A DNA stretch of 64,000 nucleotides from Allobosea sp. Root483D1 (lineage in GTDB: Bacteria; Pseudomonadota; Alphaproteobacteria; Rhizobiales; Beijerinckiaceae): contig NZ_LMJW01000001.1 in assembly GCF_001429505.1 (NCBI RefSeq), positions 1,242,606 through 1,306,605 on the forward strand. Direction: 5' to 3'. Shown here one piece after another: positions 9,865-18,612 of this stretch (the first letter of the stretch is position 1; every line of letters begins with the position of its first letter). The notes under the pieces are model-generated. The model ran no database searches and had not been told where the DNA came from. It was given only the letters and a program-made list of their open reading frames with translations. The position numbers and the translations under genes were made by a program.

Positions 9865-10641
9865 TCAGGCGTGGTGCAGGATCTGTCCGAGGAACTGGCG
9901 CGTCCGCTCGCTCTGCGGCGCCGAGAAGAACTGCCCGGGCGGCGCCACTTCGACGATCTCGCCCGCGTCCATGAAGATCACCCGGTCGGCGACCTTGCGG
10001 GCAAAGCCCATCTCATGGGTGACGCAGATCATCGTCATTCCGCTCTCGGCGAGTTCGACCATGGTGTCGAGCACCTCGCTGACCATCTCGGGATCGAGCG
10101 CCGAGGTCGGCTCGTCGAACAGCATGATTTTCGGGTTCATGCAGAGCGAGCGGGCGATGGCGACGCGCTGCTGCTGCCCGCCCGAGAGCTGGACCGGGTA
10201 TTTGTGGGCCTGCTCGGGAATGTGGACGCGCTCGAGGATCTTGCGGGCATTCGCCTCGGCTTCGGCTTTCCCGATGCCACGCACCTTCATCGGCGCGAGC
10301 GTGCAGTTCTCCAGCGCCGTCAGATGCGGAAACAGGTTAAAGCTCTGGAACACCATGCCGATCTCGCGGCGGATATCCTCGATGCCCTTGAGCTTGGCGT
10401 GGACGGTGGTGCCGTCGATGACGATATCGCCCTTCTGATGCTCTTCGAGTTGGTTCAGGCAGCGGATCAGCGTCGACTTGCCCGAGCCCGACGGCCCGCA
10501 GATGACGATGCGCTCGCCACGCGAAACCGTGAGATCGATGTCACGCAGGACCTGGAAGTCGCCATAGAACTTGTCGACCTTGCGCATCTCGATGATCACG
10601 TCGCCGATCTCGTGGTCGGCGGAAGAGGCTGTCGCGGACAT
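9865..10641 (-). CDS. Polar amino-acid-type ABC transporter ATP-binding protein
   Basis: This 258-residue GlnQ/HisP-type ATPase has Walker [10 protein letters not shown] (49-57), the Q-loop in [14 protein letters not shown], the signature [15 protein letters not shown], Walker [13 protein letters not shown] and a switch His in [14 protein letters not shown]. The start at 10641 (MSATASS) is preferred over a longer frame whose extra residues are antisense noise. It is the last gene of a minus-strand set (permease, permease, binding protein, ATPase) and would energise import through the two permeases above. The substrate is probably a polar amino acid or related anion. Confidence 0.92.
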   Translation of the reverse strand: MSATASSADHEIGDVIIEMRKVDKFYGDFQVLRDIDLTVSRGERIVICGPSGSGKSTLIRCLNQLEEHQKGDIVIDGTTVHAKLKGIEDIRREIGMVFQSFNLFPHLTALENCTLAPMKVRGIGKAEAEANARKILERVHIPEQAHKYPVQLSGGQQQRVAIARSLCMNPKIMLFDEPTSALDPEMVSEVLDTMVELAESGMTMICVTHEMGFARKVADRVIFMDAGEIVEVAPPGQFFSAPQSERTRQFLGQILHHA

Positions 10642-10711
10642 CGGGCAAAAACCGTTCAGGGTGACAGTGAAAGGGTGCGCCCGGCCATGACCGGGCGCAC
10701 GTCTTACGGGA

Positions 10712-11533
10712 TCAGAACTGCGGCATCGCCGGCAGCTTCGACAATGGGATGCCGAACCACTTCTGGTTGATCTTCGACAATTCGCCATTGCCTTCGATCT
10801 CAGCGATGAACTTGTTGGCGAACTCGGCCAGCGCCGTATCGGCCTTGCGGAAGGCCATGCCGTTGGCCTGCTCGCGCAGCGTGATCTTCGGCTCCATGTT
10901 GAGCTGCGGATAGTCCTTGTTGAGCTGGGCGAGGATGGTGTTGCTCGCGCCCATCGCCTGGACCTGGCCGGAGATCAGAGCCTGCAACGCGGTCGCGTCG
11001 TCGTCATAGCGCTTGAGCGGCGTGCCCTGCGGAGCGACGGCGCTGATCGCGGTGTCCTGCGTCGAGGCGCGCGCGACGCTGATCGTCACCGGCTTCAGGT
11101 CTTCCGCCGTCTTGATGTTCAGGCTCTTGGGGGCGAGCACGTAGATCGTCAGCGTGCTGTAGGGGTTGGAGAACAGCACCTGCTTCTGGCGCTCGGCGGT
11201 GATGCCGAAGGTGGCGATCAGCACGTCGATCTTGTTGGTCAGCAGATAGGGGATGCGGTTCGGGCCCGTAACCGGCACGAGCTCGAGCTTGACCCCGAGC
11301 GACTTGGCCATCAGCGCCGCGACGTCGGCATCATAGCCGGCCGGCTGCTGCTGCGCGTCGGTGCCACCGAAGGGCGGATAGTCGGTCAGCACGCCGACCA
11401 TCAGCTTGCCGCGGGCCTTGATCTCGTCCGGCGTGGCGGCCTGGGCAGGGGTTGCTCCGAGCGACGCGGCGGCGAGGCCGGCGAAGACCAGCGCGCCGAG
11501 GCTGCGGCGGCAGATCGATTTGAACAGTGACAT
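10712..11533 (-). CDS. Periplasmic amino-acid-type binding protein (SBP family 3)
   Basis: This 273-residue protein has a Sec signal peptide (basic [11 protein letters not shown], hydrophobic core, cleavage near [11 protein letters not shown], about residue 31). The family 3 fold follows: [39 protein letters not shown] and a late [12 protein letters not shown]. The start at 11533 has AGAGGAGA upstream. A longer frame to 11599 would run into the REP-like palindrome. It lies between the second permease and the ATPase of the same importer. Confidence 0.9.
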   Translation of the reverse strand: MSLFKSICRRSLGALVFAGLAAASLGATPAQAATPDEIKARGKLMVGVLTDYPPFGGTDAQQQPAGYDADVAALMAKSLGVKLELVPVTGPNRIPYLLTNKIDVLIATFGITAERQKQVLFSNPYSTLTIYVLAPKSLNIKTAEDLKPVTISVARASTQDTAISAVAPQGTPLKRYDDDATALQALISGQVQAMGASNTILAQLNKDYPQLNMEPKITLREQANGMAFRKADTALAEFANKFIAEIEGNGELSKINQKWFGIPLSKLPAMPQF

Positions 11534-11578
11534 CGGGCGTTCTCCTCTGAGGGTAGGCTGGTGTTGCATCGACGTGCC

Positions 11579-11631
11579 CTGAGCAGATTCTTGTCGCAAA
11601 AGTGGTTCCCACTTTTGCGGAACTTGCTCAG
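11579..11631. repeat. REP-like nested palindrome
   Basis: The core is a perfect inverted repeat, CGCAAAAGTGG (11595-11605) and CCACTTTTGCG (11609-11619), with a 3-base loop. It is enclosed by a second pair, TGAGCA (11580-11585) and TGCTCA (11625-11630). This motif recurs in intergenic regions of many Rhizobiales as I know them. Here it sits between the permease and the binding protein genes and includes the permease stop codon. It could attenuate or stabilise the polycistronic transcript, or be a passive repeat. Confidence 0.65.
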
Positions 11632-12287
11632 CGCGCGGCGACGAGGAGCTTTTGCTCCATTCGCTTGCTGTAGGCCGAGAGCGGCCGACAGATGACGTAG
11701 TAGACCAGTGCGACCAGCGCGAAGATCGTGAAGGGCCGGAAGGTGGCGTTGTTGATGATCTGCGCCGCGCGCGTCAGCTCGACGAAGCCGATGATCGAGG
11801 CGAGCGAAGTGCCCTTTATAAGCTGGACGAGGAAGCCGATCGTCGGCGGGATCGCGATCCGGACCGCCTGCGGTGCGATGACCAGCACCATCTTCGGCCA
11901 GTAGCGCAGGCCGAGCGAGGTCGCCGCCTCCCATTGCCCGCGCGGCACCACCTCGATCGCGCCGCGCCAGATCTCGCCGAGAAAGGCGCTGGCATGGAGC
12001 GACAGGCCGAGCGCCGCTGCCATCCAGGGGTCGACCGACCAGCCGAACAGCCCCGGCACGAAGAAGGCGAGGAAGAGCTGCATCAGCAGCGGCGTGCCCT
12101 GGAAGACCTTGATGTAGCCGGCCGAGGCGATCCTCAGCCATTTGTACTCGCCGCTCCGGGCCAATGCCACCAGTGCGCCGCCGAGCGCCCCGCCAAGAAA
12201 GGCGACGAGCGAGAGCAGCAGCGTCCAGCGCACTGCCATGATGATGTAGATGAGGTCGCCGGATCCGATTGTGCGCATCGTCGTCAC
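11628..12287 (-). CDS. Amino-acid ABC transporter permease (second of pair)
   Basis: This 219-residue inner-membrane permease of the HisM/GlnP type has an N-terminal hydrophobic segment (about 15-45), the YIKVFQGTPLLMQLFLAFF stretch and the EAA-type loop EVVPRGQWEAATSLGLRYWPKMVLVIAPQAVRIAIPP that contacts the ATPase. It starts 1 base after the stop of the preceding permease, a typical pair of heterodimeric permease genes. Confidence 0.9.
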   Translation of the reverse strand: MTTMRTIGSGDLIYIIMAVRWTLLLSLVAFLGGALGGALVALARSGEYKWLRIASAGYIKVFQGTPLLMQLFLAFFVPGLFGWSVDPWMAAALGLSLHASAFLGEIWRGAIEVVPRGQWEAATSLGLRYWPKMVLVIAPQAVRIAIPPTIGFLVQLIKGTSLASIIGFVELTRAAQIINNATFRPFTIFALVALVYYVICRPLSAYSKRMEQKLLVAAR

Positions 12288-12288
12288 C

Positions 12289-12957
12289 TCACCGGGTTGG
12301 CTTGCGCAGGAAGGCGCGCTCGATCGCGGCGAACACCGACCAGAAGAACACGGAGAGGCCGAGATACATGCAGGTGACGACGAAATAGACCTCGAAGCTG
12401 CGGAAGGTGCGGGACTGGATGTCGCCTGCCACCGCCGTGAGTTCGCTCGCCGCGATCGCCGAGCAGACGCTGGTGTTCAGCATCAGCAGGATGAACTGGC
12501 TGGTCAGCGAGGGATAGATCGCCTGGATCGCCGGTTTCAGGATGATGTAGCGGAAAATCTGCAGCGGGCGCATGCCCAGCGATTTGCCCGCCTCGATCTG
12601 CCCCTTCTGGATGCTCTCGATGCCGGCGCGGATGATCTCGATGCCATAGGCGCCGACATTCACCACCAGCGCCAGCAGCGCGGCCGTGTTCGAGGACATC
12701 TTCAGGCCCATCGAGGGCAAGCCGAAATAGATCATGAAGATCTGGATCAGGAACGGCGTGTTGCGGATCAGCTCGATGTACTCGTCGATGATCCAGCGTA
12801 GCCATTTCGGTCCCGAGGTCTTGCCGAGCGCGCCGGCGACCGAGACCACCATGCCGATCACCATCGCCAGTGCCGAGAGCACGAGCGAGTTCATCAGCCC
12901 CTGCAGCAGCTCCGGCCAGGCCGCGAAGACATCCGCAAAATCGAACTCATAACTCAT
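12289..12957 (-). CDS. Amino-acid ABC transporter permease (first of pair)
   Basis: This 222-residue HisQ/HisM-type permease has several membrane segments. It carries the RNTPFLIQIFMIYFGLP region and the EAA loop ESIQKGQIEAGKSLGMRPLQIFRYIILKPAIQ. MSYEFDF at 12957 is the more likely start; the frame could begin 9 bases earlier. It is first in the importer cluster, 109 bases downstream of the SDR gene on the same strand, so it may have its own promoter or be read through from the LacI-linked genes. Confidence 0.9.
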   Translation of the reverse strand: MSYEFDFADVFAAWPELLQGLMNSLVLSALAMVIGMVVSVAGALGKTSGPKWLRWIIDEYIELIRNTPFLIQIFMIYFGLPSMGLKMSSNTAALLALVVNVGAYGIEIIRAGIESIQKGQIEAGKSLGMRPLQIFRYIILKPAIQAIYPSLTSQFILLMLNTSVCSAIAASELTAVAGDIQSRTFRSFEVYFVVTCMYLGLSVFFWSVFAAIERAFLRKPTR

Positions 12958-13066
12958 GCGGCACACCCGCTCCGAGATTCCGCAGCCCCAACCGTCCTCA
13001 TCGGCCTTGCCTCCATGCAGACCTGGCCCGCTTCAAGCGAGCTTCTCGGTCCTGTCGTTCCCACTA

Positions 13067-13828
13067 CTAAAGCCGAGGGATCAGCAGACCGCCATCAGCA
13101 TTGATCACCGTGCCCGTCGCATAGGCGAACTGCCCGCTGCTCAAGGCAGCGACACAGGCTGCGACATCCTCGCCCTCGCCCCAGCGTCCTGCCGGAATCA
13201 ACCCCTCTGCGATGCGCGCATCGTATTTGGCGGCGACCTTGGCGGTCATATCGGTGCGGATCACGCCCGGCCGAACCTCGAAGACAGGAATGCCCTCCGG
13301 CGCGAGCCTGACCGCCAGCGCTTTCGCCCACATCGAGAGGCCGAGCTTCGAGACGCAGTACTGCGCCCGGTCGATCGAAACGAGCTCCGTACTCGCCGAA
13401 GTGATGAAGACCATTCCCGGCCGTTCCGGCCTGTCCGCGAGCATCGCCTTGGCGACCTCCTGGCTCAGGAAAGCGGCGCCGCGCAGGTTGATGTCCATCA
13501 CGAGGTCGAAGCTGTCCTCCGTGATCTCCAGCATGTCGCCGCGCACGGGCGCGCCGATGCCGGCATTGGAGACGAAGAGGTCGAGCCGGCCGAAGGCCTG
13601 TTTCACATCGGCGACGAGACCGGCATGGCTCGCGACCGCCGCGACGTCGTGCTTGAAGAAGCGGGCCGTCGCGCCGACCTCTGCGAAGAGCCTCAAAGCT
13701 TCGGCGACGGCTTCATCCTCGGTTATGTCGGTGAAGGCGATGTCGTAACCGGTCTTGGCGAGGGCGACACCGATCGCGCGGCCGATGCCGCGCCTTGCGC
13801 CGGTGATCAGAGCGACAGGACGCGTCAT
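13067..13828 (-). CDS. Short-chain dehydrogenase/reductase (SDR)
   Basis: This 253-residue classical SDR has the NAD(P)-binding TGARRGIGRA (9-18), NAG motif SNAGIG (87-92), catalytic Ser144 or Ser146 in ITSAS, and Tyr157-x3-Lys161 in YCVSK. The tail ends GTVINADGGLLIPRL, as in FabG-like enzymes. MTRPVALITG at 13828 is the start, with GGGGAGAG upstream. It follows the enoyl-CoA hydratase by 1 base. It likely oxidises a hydroxy intermediate, such as a hydroxyacyl or hydroxy acid, in the LacI-linked pathway. The substrate is not known. Confidence 0.9.
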   Translation of the reverse strand: MTRPVALITGARRGIGRAIGVALAKTGYDIAFTDITEDEAVAEALRLFAEVGATARFFKHDVAAVASHAGLVADVKQAFGRLDLFVSNAGIGAPVRGDMLEITEDSFDLVMDINLRGAAFLSQEVAKAMLADRPERPGMVFITSASTELVSIDRAQYCVSKLGLSMWAKALAVRLAPEGIPVFEVRPGVIRTDMTAKVAAKYDARIAEGLIPAGRWGEGEDVAACVAALSSGQFAYATGTVINADGGLLIPRL

Positions 13829-13829
13829 C

Positions 13830-14603
13830 TCACTCTCCCCGGTAATGCGGTGTGCGCTTGTCCTGGAAGGCGGCGACGCCTTCCTTGACATCCGCGGTAT
13901 AGGAGACGAGCGAGCTCGCCAGCGTCTCCATGATCGCTGCGCTGTCCTCGCCCTCGGCCGCGTTGATCAGCTGCTTGACGATGAGGTTCGCCACCGGCCC
14001 ACGCTGGGTGACGCGCTCGGCCATGGTCTGCGCGGCGGCGAGCGCGCCGCCCTTCTCGACGACCTGATCGACGATCCCGAGGGCAAGCGCCGTCTCGGCG
14101 GTGACGATCTCGCCGGTCAGGGCCAGCCGCCGCGCCACCTGCCCACCCAGCCGCTTCACCAGCCTCTGCGTGCCCGACCAGCCGGGGATCATGCCGAGTC
14201 CAGTCTCCGGCAGGCCGATCTTGGCCTGCGCCTCGCAGATGCGGATGTCGGCGGTGACGGCGAGTTCCAGGCCGCCGCCGAGGGCATGACCGTTCATCGC
14301 GGCGATGACCGGCGGCTTCATCCGGGCGAGCTTGTCGAAGACGCGATGGCCGGAACGAACCCAGCCCTGCCCCATCTCCAGGGCAGAGAGCCCGCCCCAG
14401 GCGACGATGTCGCCGCCGGCGCAGAAGGCCTTGCCCTCGGCGGTGAGGATGACGGCACGCACCGAGCGATCGGCGTCGATCGCGTCGGCAAAGCGGCCGA
14501 GCAGCCCGACCATGACGTCGTCGAGTGCGTTGAGCTTTTCTGGCCGGGCGAGCGTGATCGTCGCGATGCCGGCGGTGATATCGAGGCGGACGGGATCTCT
14601 CAT
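13830..14603 (-). CDS. Enoyl-CoA hydratase/isomerase family protein
   Basis: This 257-residue crotonase-fold protein opens with RLDITAGIATITLARPEKLNAL. It has the oxyanion-hole segment KAFCAGGDIVAWGG (about 60-73), MNGHALGGGLELAVTADIRI (about 104-123) and GLGMIPGWSGTQRLVKRLGG (about 136-155). The protein ends DKRTPHYRGE. It overlaps the CoA-transferase stop by 4 bases (ATGA type), so the two are coupled. It would hydrate an unsaturated acyl-CoA or hydrolyse one; the product is unknown. Confidence 0.9.
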   Translation of the reverse strand: MRDPVRLDITAGIATITLARPEKLNALDDVMVGLLGRFADAIDADRSVRAVILTAEGKAFCAGGDIVAWGGLSALEMGQGWVRSGHRVFDKLARMKPPVIAAMNGHALGGGLELAVTADIRICEAQAKIGLPETGLGMIPGWSGTQRLVKRLGGQVARRLALTGEIVTAETALALGIVDQVVEKGGALAAAQTMAERVTQRGPVANLIVKQLINAAEGEDSAAIMETLASSLVSYTADVKEGVAAFQDKRTPHYRGE

Positions 14604-16192
14604 GCCGCCCTCGCCGGAACTTCGAGGCCGATCAGCGCCTCATCGAACAGAGCCGCATCCATCAGCTTGGGCGGCTTGGGTACCAGCAGCGGGAACTCGC
14701 TCTGGCTAAGGATGTCGCGCTCGAGGTCGACGCCCGGCGCGATCTCGGTGACGACGATGCCTTCCGAGGTCAGCCTCATCACGCAGCGTTCGGTAATGTA
14801 GGTCACGTCCTGCCCCTGGGCGACGGCGCGCGGGCCGGAGAAGGAGATGTGTTCGACAGCCTCGACCAGCTTCTTCACCTTGCCCTCCTTCTCGATGACG
14901 AGCTTGCCGTCAGCGATCGCGAGCTTGGCGGCGGCGCTGAAATAGCCGGAGAAGACGATGCGCCTGGCGCGGGCGGTGATGTCGATGAAGCCGCCGGCTC
15001 CGGCCGTGACATGCGGCCTCACTCCGAGCTTGGAGACGTTGACGCAACCCTTCTGGTCGATCTGCAGGAAGGAGAGCAGCGACATGTCGAAGCCCGCCCC
15101 CTGGAAGTAGGTGAACTGGTAGGGCGAAGGCACGATCGCCTCGGCATTGGAGGCGCAGCCGAACTGGAACTCGAGCAGCGGCACGCCACCGACGGCGCCC
15201 TGCTCGATCACCCAGGTCACGGCGCCGTGCTGGCCCTCCTCGATCAGGATGCGCGGCACGTTGGCCGAGATGCCGAAGCCGATATTGACGGCATCGCCGT
15301 AGCGAAGCTCCTGGGCGACGCGCCGCGCGATCACCTTGGCGACATCGAAAGCCGGCGTCTCGAAGCTCGACATGGGCCGTGAGACCTCGCCGGAGATCGC
15401 CGGATCGTAGCTGGTCTGCGTCGTCTGCATCTGGTTGGGGGCGACCACGATCGCATCGACGAGGATGCCGGGAACAAAGACCTCCTGCGTCTTGATGCTG
15501 CCGGCGGCAACGACGCGCTTCACCTGCGCGATGACGACGCCGCCATTGTTGCGCACCGCGAGCGCCTGATCGAGCGGGCCGAGATAGCCACCTTCATGCT
15601 CGTAGGAGAGGTTGCCGCGCTCATCGGCAGTGGTGGCGCGGATGATGGCGACCTTCGGCACGATGCTGCGGAAATAGAGCCAATCCTCGCCATCGAACGC
15701 GACGCGACTGACGATCGGCTCGGCCGCGGCGCGGGCGTTCATGGCGCAGCCCTGGTGCTGCGGGTCGACGAAGGTGTCCATGCCGATCTTGGTCAGCACG
15801 CCTGGCCGCTTCGCCGCGGCCTCGCGATGCAGGTCGAAGAGGATGCCGCTCGGGATGTTGTAGGCCGGGATCTGATCGCCCGTGACCATCTTCCAGATCT
15901 CCGGCGGCTCGGCTGAGGACGGACCGGAGGGGTAGGAACCGCCCATGATCCGCGCCAGCAGGCCGGGCTTGGCGAGATGATCGATGCCCCTGATGCCCCA
16001 CATGTCGCCGGCGGCGATCGGGTGCAGCGTCGTCAGGTTGCGCGGATGACCGGAGGCATCGAAGCGCCGGCCGATCGCCGCCAGCACCGCATCGGGGCAG
16101 CCCAAGCCCGAGGAGGAGGAGACGGTGACGATCGCGTCGTCCGGAATCAGGGCGGCGGCTTCGTCGGCAGAAAGGATGCGGGGAAAGGCCAT
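14600..16192 (-). CDS. Acyl-CoA:carboxylate CoA-transferase (family I, YdiF/propionate CoA-transferase type)
   Basis: This 530-residue protein combines the alpha and beta parts of family I CoA-transferases in one chain. N-terminal features include VTVSSSSGLGCPDAVL (about 22-37). The second half holds GDAVNIGFGISANVP (about 299-313) and the covalent-catalysis motif VIEQGAVGGVP, with the probable active Glu at 330. It would move CoA from a donor acyl-CoA onto a carboxylate substrate, which explains why the regulon has an acyl-CoA dehydrogenase and hydratase but no CoA ligase. It lies 22 bases after the LacI regulator gene. Confidence 0.88.
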   Translation of the reverse strand: MAFPRILSADEAAALIPDDAIVTVSSSSGLGCPDAVLAAIGRRFDASGHPRNLTTLHPIAAGDMWGIRGIDHLAKPGLLARIMGGSYPSGPSSAEPPEIWKMVTGDQIPAYNIPSGILFDLHREAAAKRPGVLTKIGMDTFVDPQHQGCAMNARAAAEPIVSRVAFDGEDWLYFRSIVPKVAIIRATTADERGNLSYEHEGGYLGPLDQALAVRNNGGVVIAQVKRVVAAGSIKTQEVFVPGILVDAIVVAPNQMQTTQTSYDPAISGEVSRPMSSFETPAFDVAKVIARRVAQELRYGDAVNIGFGISANVPRILIEEGQHGAVTWVIEQGAVGGVPLLEFQFGCASNAEAIVPSPYQFTYFQGAGFDMSLLSFLQIDQKGCVNVSKLGVRPHVTAGAGGFIDITARARRIVFSGYFSAAAKLAIADGKLVIEKEGKVKKLVEAVEHISFSGPRAVAQGQDVTYITERCVMRLTSEGIVVTEIAPGVDLERDILSQSEFPLLVPKPPKLMDAALFDEALIGLEVPARAA

Positions 16193-16214
16193 GATTTTGT
16201 CTCTGGGAGAGGTT

Positions 16215-17267
16215 TCAGCCGGCGGCGGCGAGCGCGCGGTGATAGGCGCCGCAGGATTCGCGGATGACGAGGTTGGCGGGGCCGATGAAGCTTTCCGGTT
16301 CCACCGTGGGATCCTTGATCTGCTTCAGCAGCAGCGCAGCCGCGCGCTCGCCGAGCCCGACGGGGTCTACCGCGACGGTGGTGAGCGCCGGCGAGACATG
16401 GCGCGCCTCGCTGGTGTCGTCGAAGCCGACGATGGCGATGTCGCGCCCGACGACGAGGCCATGTCGCGCTGCCGCCAGCATGGCGCCGATGGCGACGACA
16501 TCGTTGTAGCAGACCACGGCCGTCGGCCGATCGCCCAGCGAGAGCACGGCGCTCATCGCGCCAAAGCCACCATCGCGCGTCGGCATGCTTTCGAGGTTGA
16601 GGGCAGGATCGACGCTGCGGCCGGCAGCCTCCATGGCCGCGAGGAAGCCGCCATGCCGCTCCTGCCGAACCACCATCGAATGCATGCCGCCGAGATAGGC
16701 GATGCGCTCATGACCGAGATTGATGAGATGGCGGGTGATTCGGCTGGCGCCCGCGACGTTCTCCGGCACGACATGGCTGACCTCGGCGCCCGGCAGGCGA
16801 CGGATCGCCACCAGCAGCGCCGTGTCGGCCGCCCGGACCCAGTCGAGATGCTCAGGGCGGGTATCCAATGCCGGGCAGAGGATGAGGCCGCCCGCGCCAT
16901 GCTCGCGCATCATCCGCATCACCTGGTCCTGCCGCACTACGCTCTCGGCGGTGTTGGCCATGAAGGCGACATAGCCCGCCATCTGCAGGACCTTCTCCAC
17001 GCCGATGGCGAATTCGGCGAAGAACGGATTGGAGAGATCGTTGAGGATGAGGCCGACGATGCGGGACTGCGCATTGCGTAGGTTGGCGGCGCCGCGATTA
17101 TAGACATAGCCGAGCCGGTCCATCGTCTGCAGGACCTGCCGGCGCGTATCGGACTTGACGCTGCCGCGGCCGGTCAGGACGAGCGAGACCGTCGATTTCG
17201 AGACGCCCGCGGCGTCCGCGATCTCGATGATCGTCACCTTCTCCTTGCTGCCTTTCGGCTGCGGCAT
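16215..17267 (-). CDS. LacI-family transcriptional regulator of the 10-20 kb catabolic regulon
   Basis: This 350-residue protein has an N-terminal LacI helix-turn-helix (VTIIEIADAAGVSKSTVSLVLTG, about 11-33) and hinge DRLGYVYNRGAANLR. The periplasmic-binding-protein-like effector domain follows (GLILNDLSNPFFAEFAIG; YNDVVAIGAMLAA; IVGFDDTSEARHVSPALTTV). The ATG at 17267 fits the family; a longer frame to 17342 would cross the palindromic operator. Two palindromes TGGAACGTTCCA lie at 38 bases upstream and near the divergent plus-strand gene. It most likely represses its own operon and DUF993-acyl-CoA dehydrogenase until an inducer binds. Confidence 0.92.
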   Translation of the reverse strand: MPQPKGSKEKVTIIEIADAAGVSKSTVSLVLTGRGSVKSDTRRQVLQTMDRLGYVYNRGAANLRNAQSRIVGLILNDLSNPFFAEFAIGVEKVLQMAGYVAFMANTAESVVRQDQVMRMMREHGAGGLILCPALDTRPEHLDWVRAADTALLVAIRRLPGAEVSHVVPENVAGASRITRHLINLGHERIAYLGGMHSMVVRQERHGGFLAAMEAAGRSVDPALNLESMPTRDGGFGAMSAVLSLGDRPTAVVCYNDVVAIGAMLAAARHGLVVGRDIAIVGFDDTSEARHVSPALTTVAVDPVGLGERAAALLLKQIKDPTVEPESFIGPANLVIRESCGAYHRALAAAG

Positions 17268-17304
17268 CGTTTCATCCCTGAAGCGCAAGGCGCCGTTCGT
17301 TTTC

Positions 17305-17316
17305 TGGAACGTTCCA
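17305..17316. promoter_or_regulatory. Predicted LacI-family operator, copy 1
   Basis: This is a perfect 12-base palindrome, TGGAACGTTCCA, with the central CG typical of LacI-family operators. It lies 38 bases upstream of the regulator's ATG, where it can autoregulate the minus-strand operon. An identical core occurs 96 bases away in the same intergenic region. Confidence 0.8.
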
Positions 17317-17398
17317 ATATCAGGAGATTGAAGGTCATGCAATATCCCTCTTTCAAACGATTTTACTGCCTTGTATAAGGCTGCAAGCGCGTTCTTGA

Positions 17399-17414
17399 AT
17401 TGGAACGTTCCAAT
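17399..17414. promoter_or_regulatory. Predicted LacI-family operator, copy 2
   Basis: This is a perfect 16-base palindrome, ATTGGAACGTTCCAAT. It lies 20 bases upstream of the DUF993 ATG, overlapping where its transcript should start. The centre-to-centre distance to copy 1 is 96 bases, roughly nine helical turns. That would allow a looped repressor complex covering both divergent promoters. Confidence 0.85.
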
Positions 17415-17434
17415 AAACCAGACCGGAGGAAGCG

Positions 17435-18598
17435 ATGGCCGAGATCAACCTGCCCCGCACGGATGGCAGCAGCGAGCGCTACAGGTTGGCGCCGCCATCG
17501 CCCTATCCCCGCATCGCTCCGGCCAATAGCGTCCGCACGGTCTATGCCGCCGCTCACGTCGTCGCCGACCCGCTGAAGCTGATCGAGCCCTGGCGGGTAC
17601 CCGCTGTGGACTGGGAGGCGACGCTCGCCTTCCGTCGCCATCTCTGGGGGCTCGGCTTCAAGATCGCCGAAGCCATGGACACCTCCCAGCGCGGCATGGG
17701 GCTGGACTGGTCCAATGCGGCCGAGCTGATCGCGCGCTCGCTCGCCGAGGCCAAGGCAACGCCCGGCGCCGACCTCGCCTGCGGCGCCGGCACCGACCAG
17801 CTCGATCCGCAGGCGGTGCGCAGCCTCGACGAGGTCATCCACGCCTATGAGGAGCAGATCGGTCATGTCGAGAGGCATGGCGGCAAGGTCATCCTGATGG
17901 CGAGCCGCGCCCTTTGCCGCGTCGCCAAGGGGCCGGACGACTATCTTGCCGTCTATGGCCGCCTGATCAGCCAGTGCCGCGGCAAGGTGATCCTGCACTG
18001 GCTCGGCGAGATGTTCGACCCGGCGCTCGACGGCTATTGGGGCAGCCGCGACTTCAAGCCGGCGATGGAGACGGTGCTCACCTTGATCCGCGAGCACGCC
18101 GCAAGGATCGACGGCATCAAGATCTCGCTGCTCGATGCCGGCAAGGAGATCGAGATGCGCCGCCTCCTGCCCGACGGCGTCGTGATGTATACCGGCGATG
18201 ACTTCAACTATGCCGAGCTGATCGCCGGCGACGAGCAGGGCTTCTCGCACGGCCTGCTCGGCATCTTCGACCCGATCGCGCCGGCTGCCGCCGCGGCTTT
18301 CGCGAGATTGGAGGCGGGCGACCGCGCCGGCTTCCACGCCATCCTCGATCCGACCGTCGCGCTGTCGCGGCGGCTCTTCGAGGCGCCGACGCAGCACTAC
18401 AAATGCGGTGTCGTCTTCCTCGCCTGGCTGGGTGGCTTCCAGAGCCATTTCCGCATGGTCGGCGGCGCCGAATCCGCGCGGGGCATTCTGCATTACGCCG
18501 ATCTCTTCCGTCTCGCCGACAAGGCCGGGCTGTTCGCCGATCCGGAGCTCGCGGCCCGCCGGATGACGCAGCTCTGTGCCCTCAACGGCATCGCCTGA
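17435..18598 (+). CDS. DUF993 protein (dihydrodipicolinate synthase-like aldolase superfamily)
   Basis: This 387-residue protein belongs to DUF993, which is distantly related to the class I aldolase DHDPS/NAL fold. Segments in favour are YPRIAPANSVRTVYAAAHVV near the start, GTDQL, HVERHGGKVILMASRAL (about 148-164), KVILHWLGEMFDPALDGYWG (about 184-203), KISLLDAGKE and VMYTGDDFNYAELI. The predicted Schiff-base lysine cannot be fixed by eye. GGAGGAAG precedes the ATG. It heads the plus-strand operon under operator copy 2, followed 14 bases later by an acyl-CoA dehydrogenase. A carbon-carbon lyase role on the regulon's substrate is an inference. Confidence 0.85.
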   Translation: MAEINLPRTDGSSERYRLAPPSPYPRIAPANSVRTVYAAAHVVADPLKLIEPWRVPAVDWEATLAFRRHLWGLGFKIAEAMDTSQRGMGLDWSNAAELIARSLAEAKATPGADLACGAGTDQLDPQAVRSLDEVIHAYEEQIGHVERHGGKVILMASRALCRVAKGPDDYLAVYGRLISQCRGKVILHWLGEMFDPALDGYWGSRDFKPAMETVLTLIREHAARIDGIKISLLDAGKEIEMRRLLPDGVVMYTGDDFNYAELIAGDEQGFSHGLLGIFDPIAPAAAAAFARLEAGDRAGFHAILDPTVALSRRLFEAPTQHYKCGVVFLAWLGGFQSHFRMVGGAESARGILHYADLFRLADKAGLFADPELAARRMTQLCALNGIA

Positions 18599-18612
18599 GA
18601 GAGGAGAAAAGC

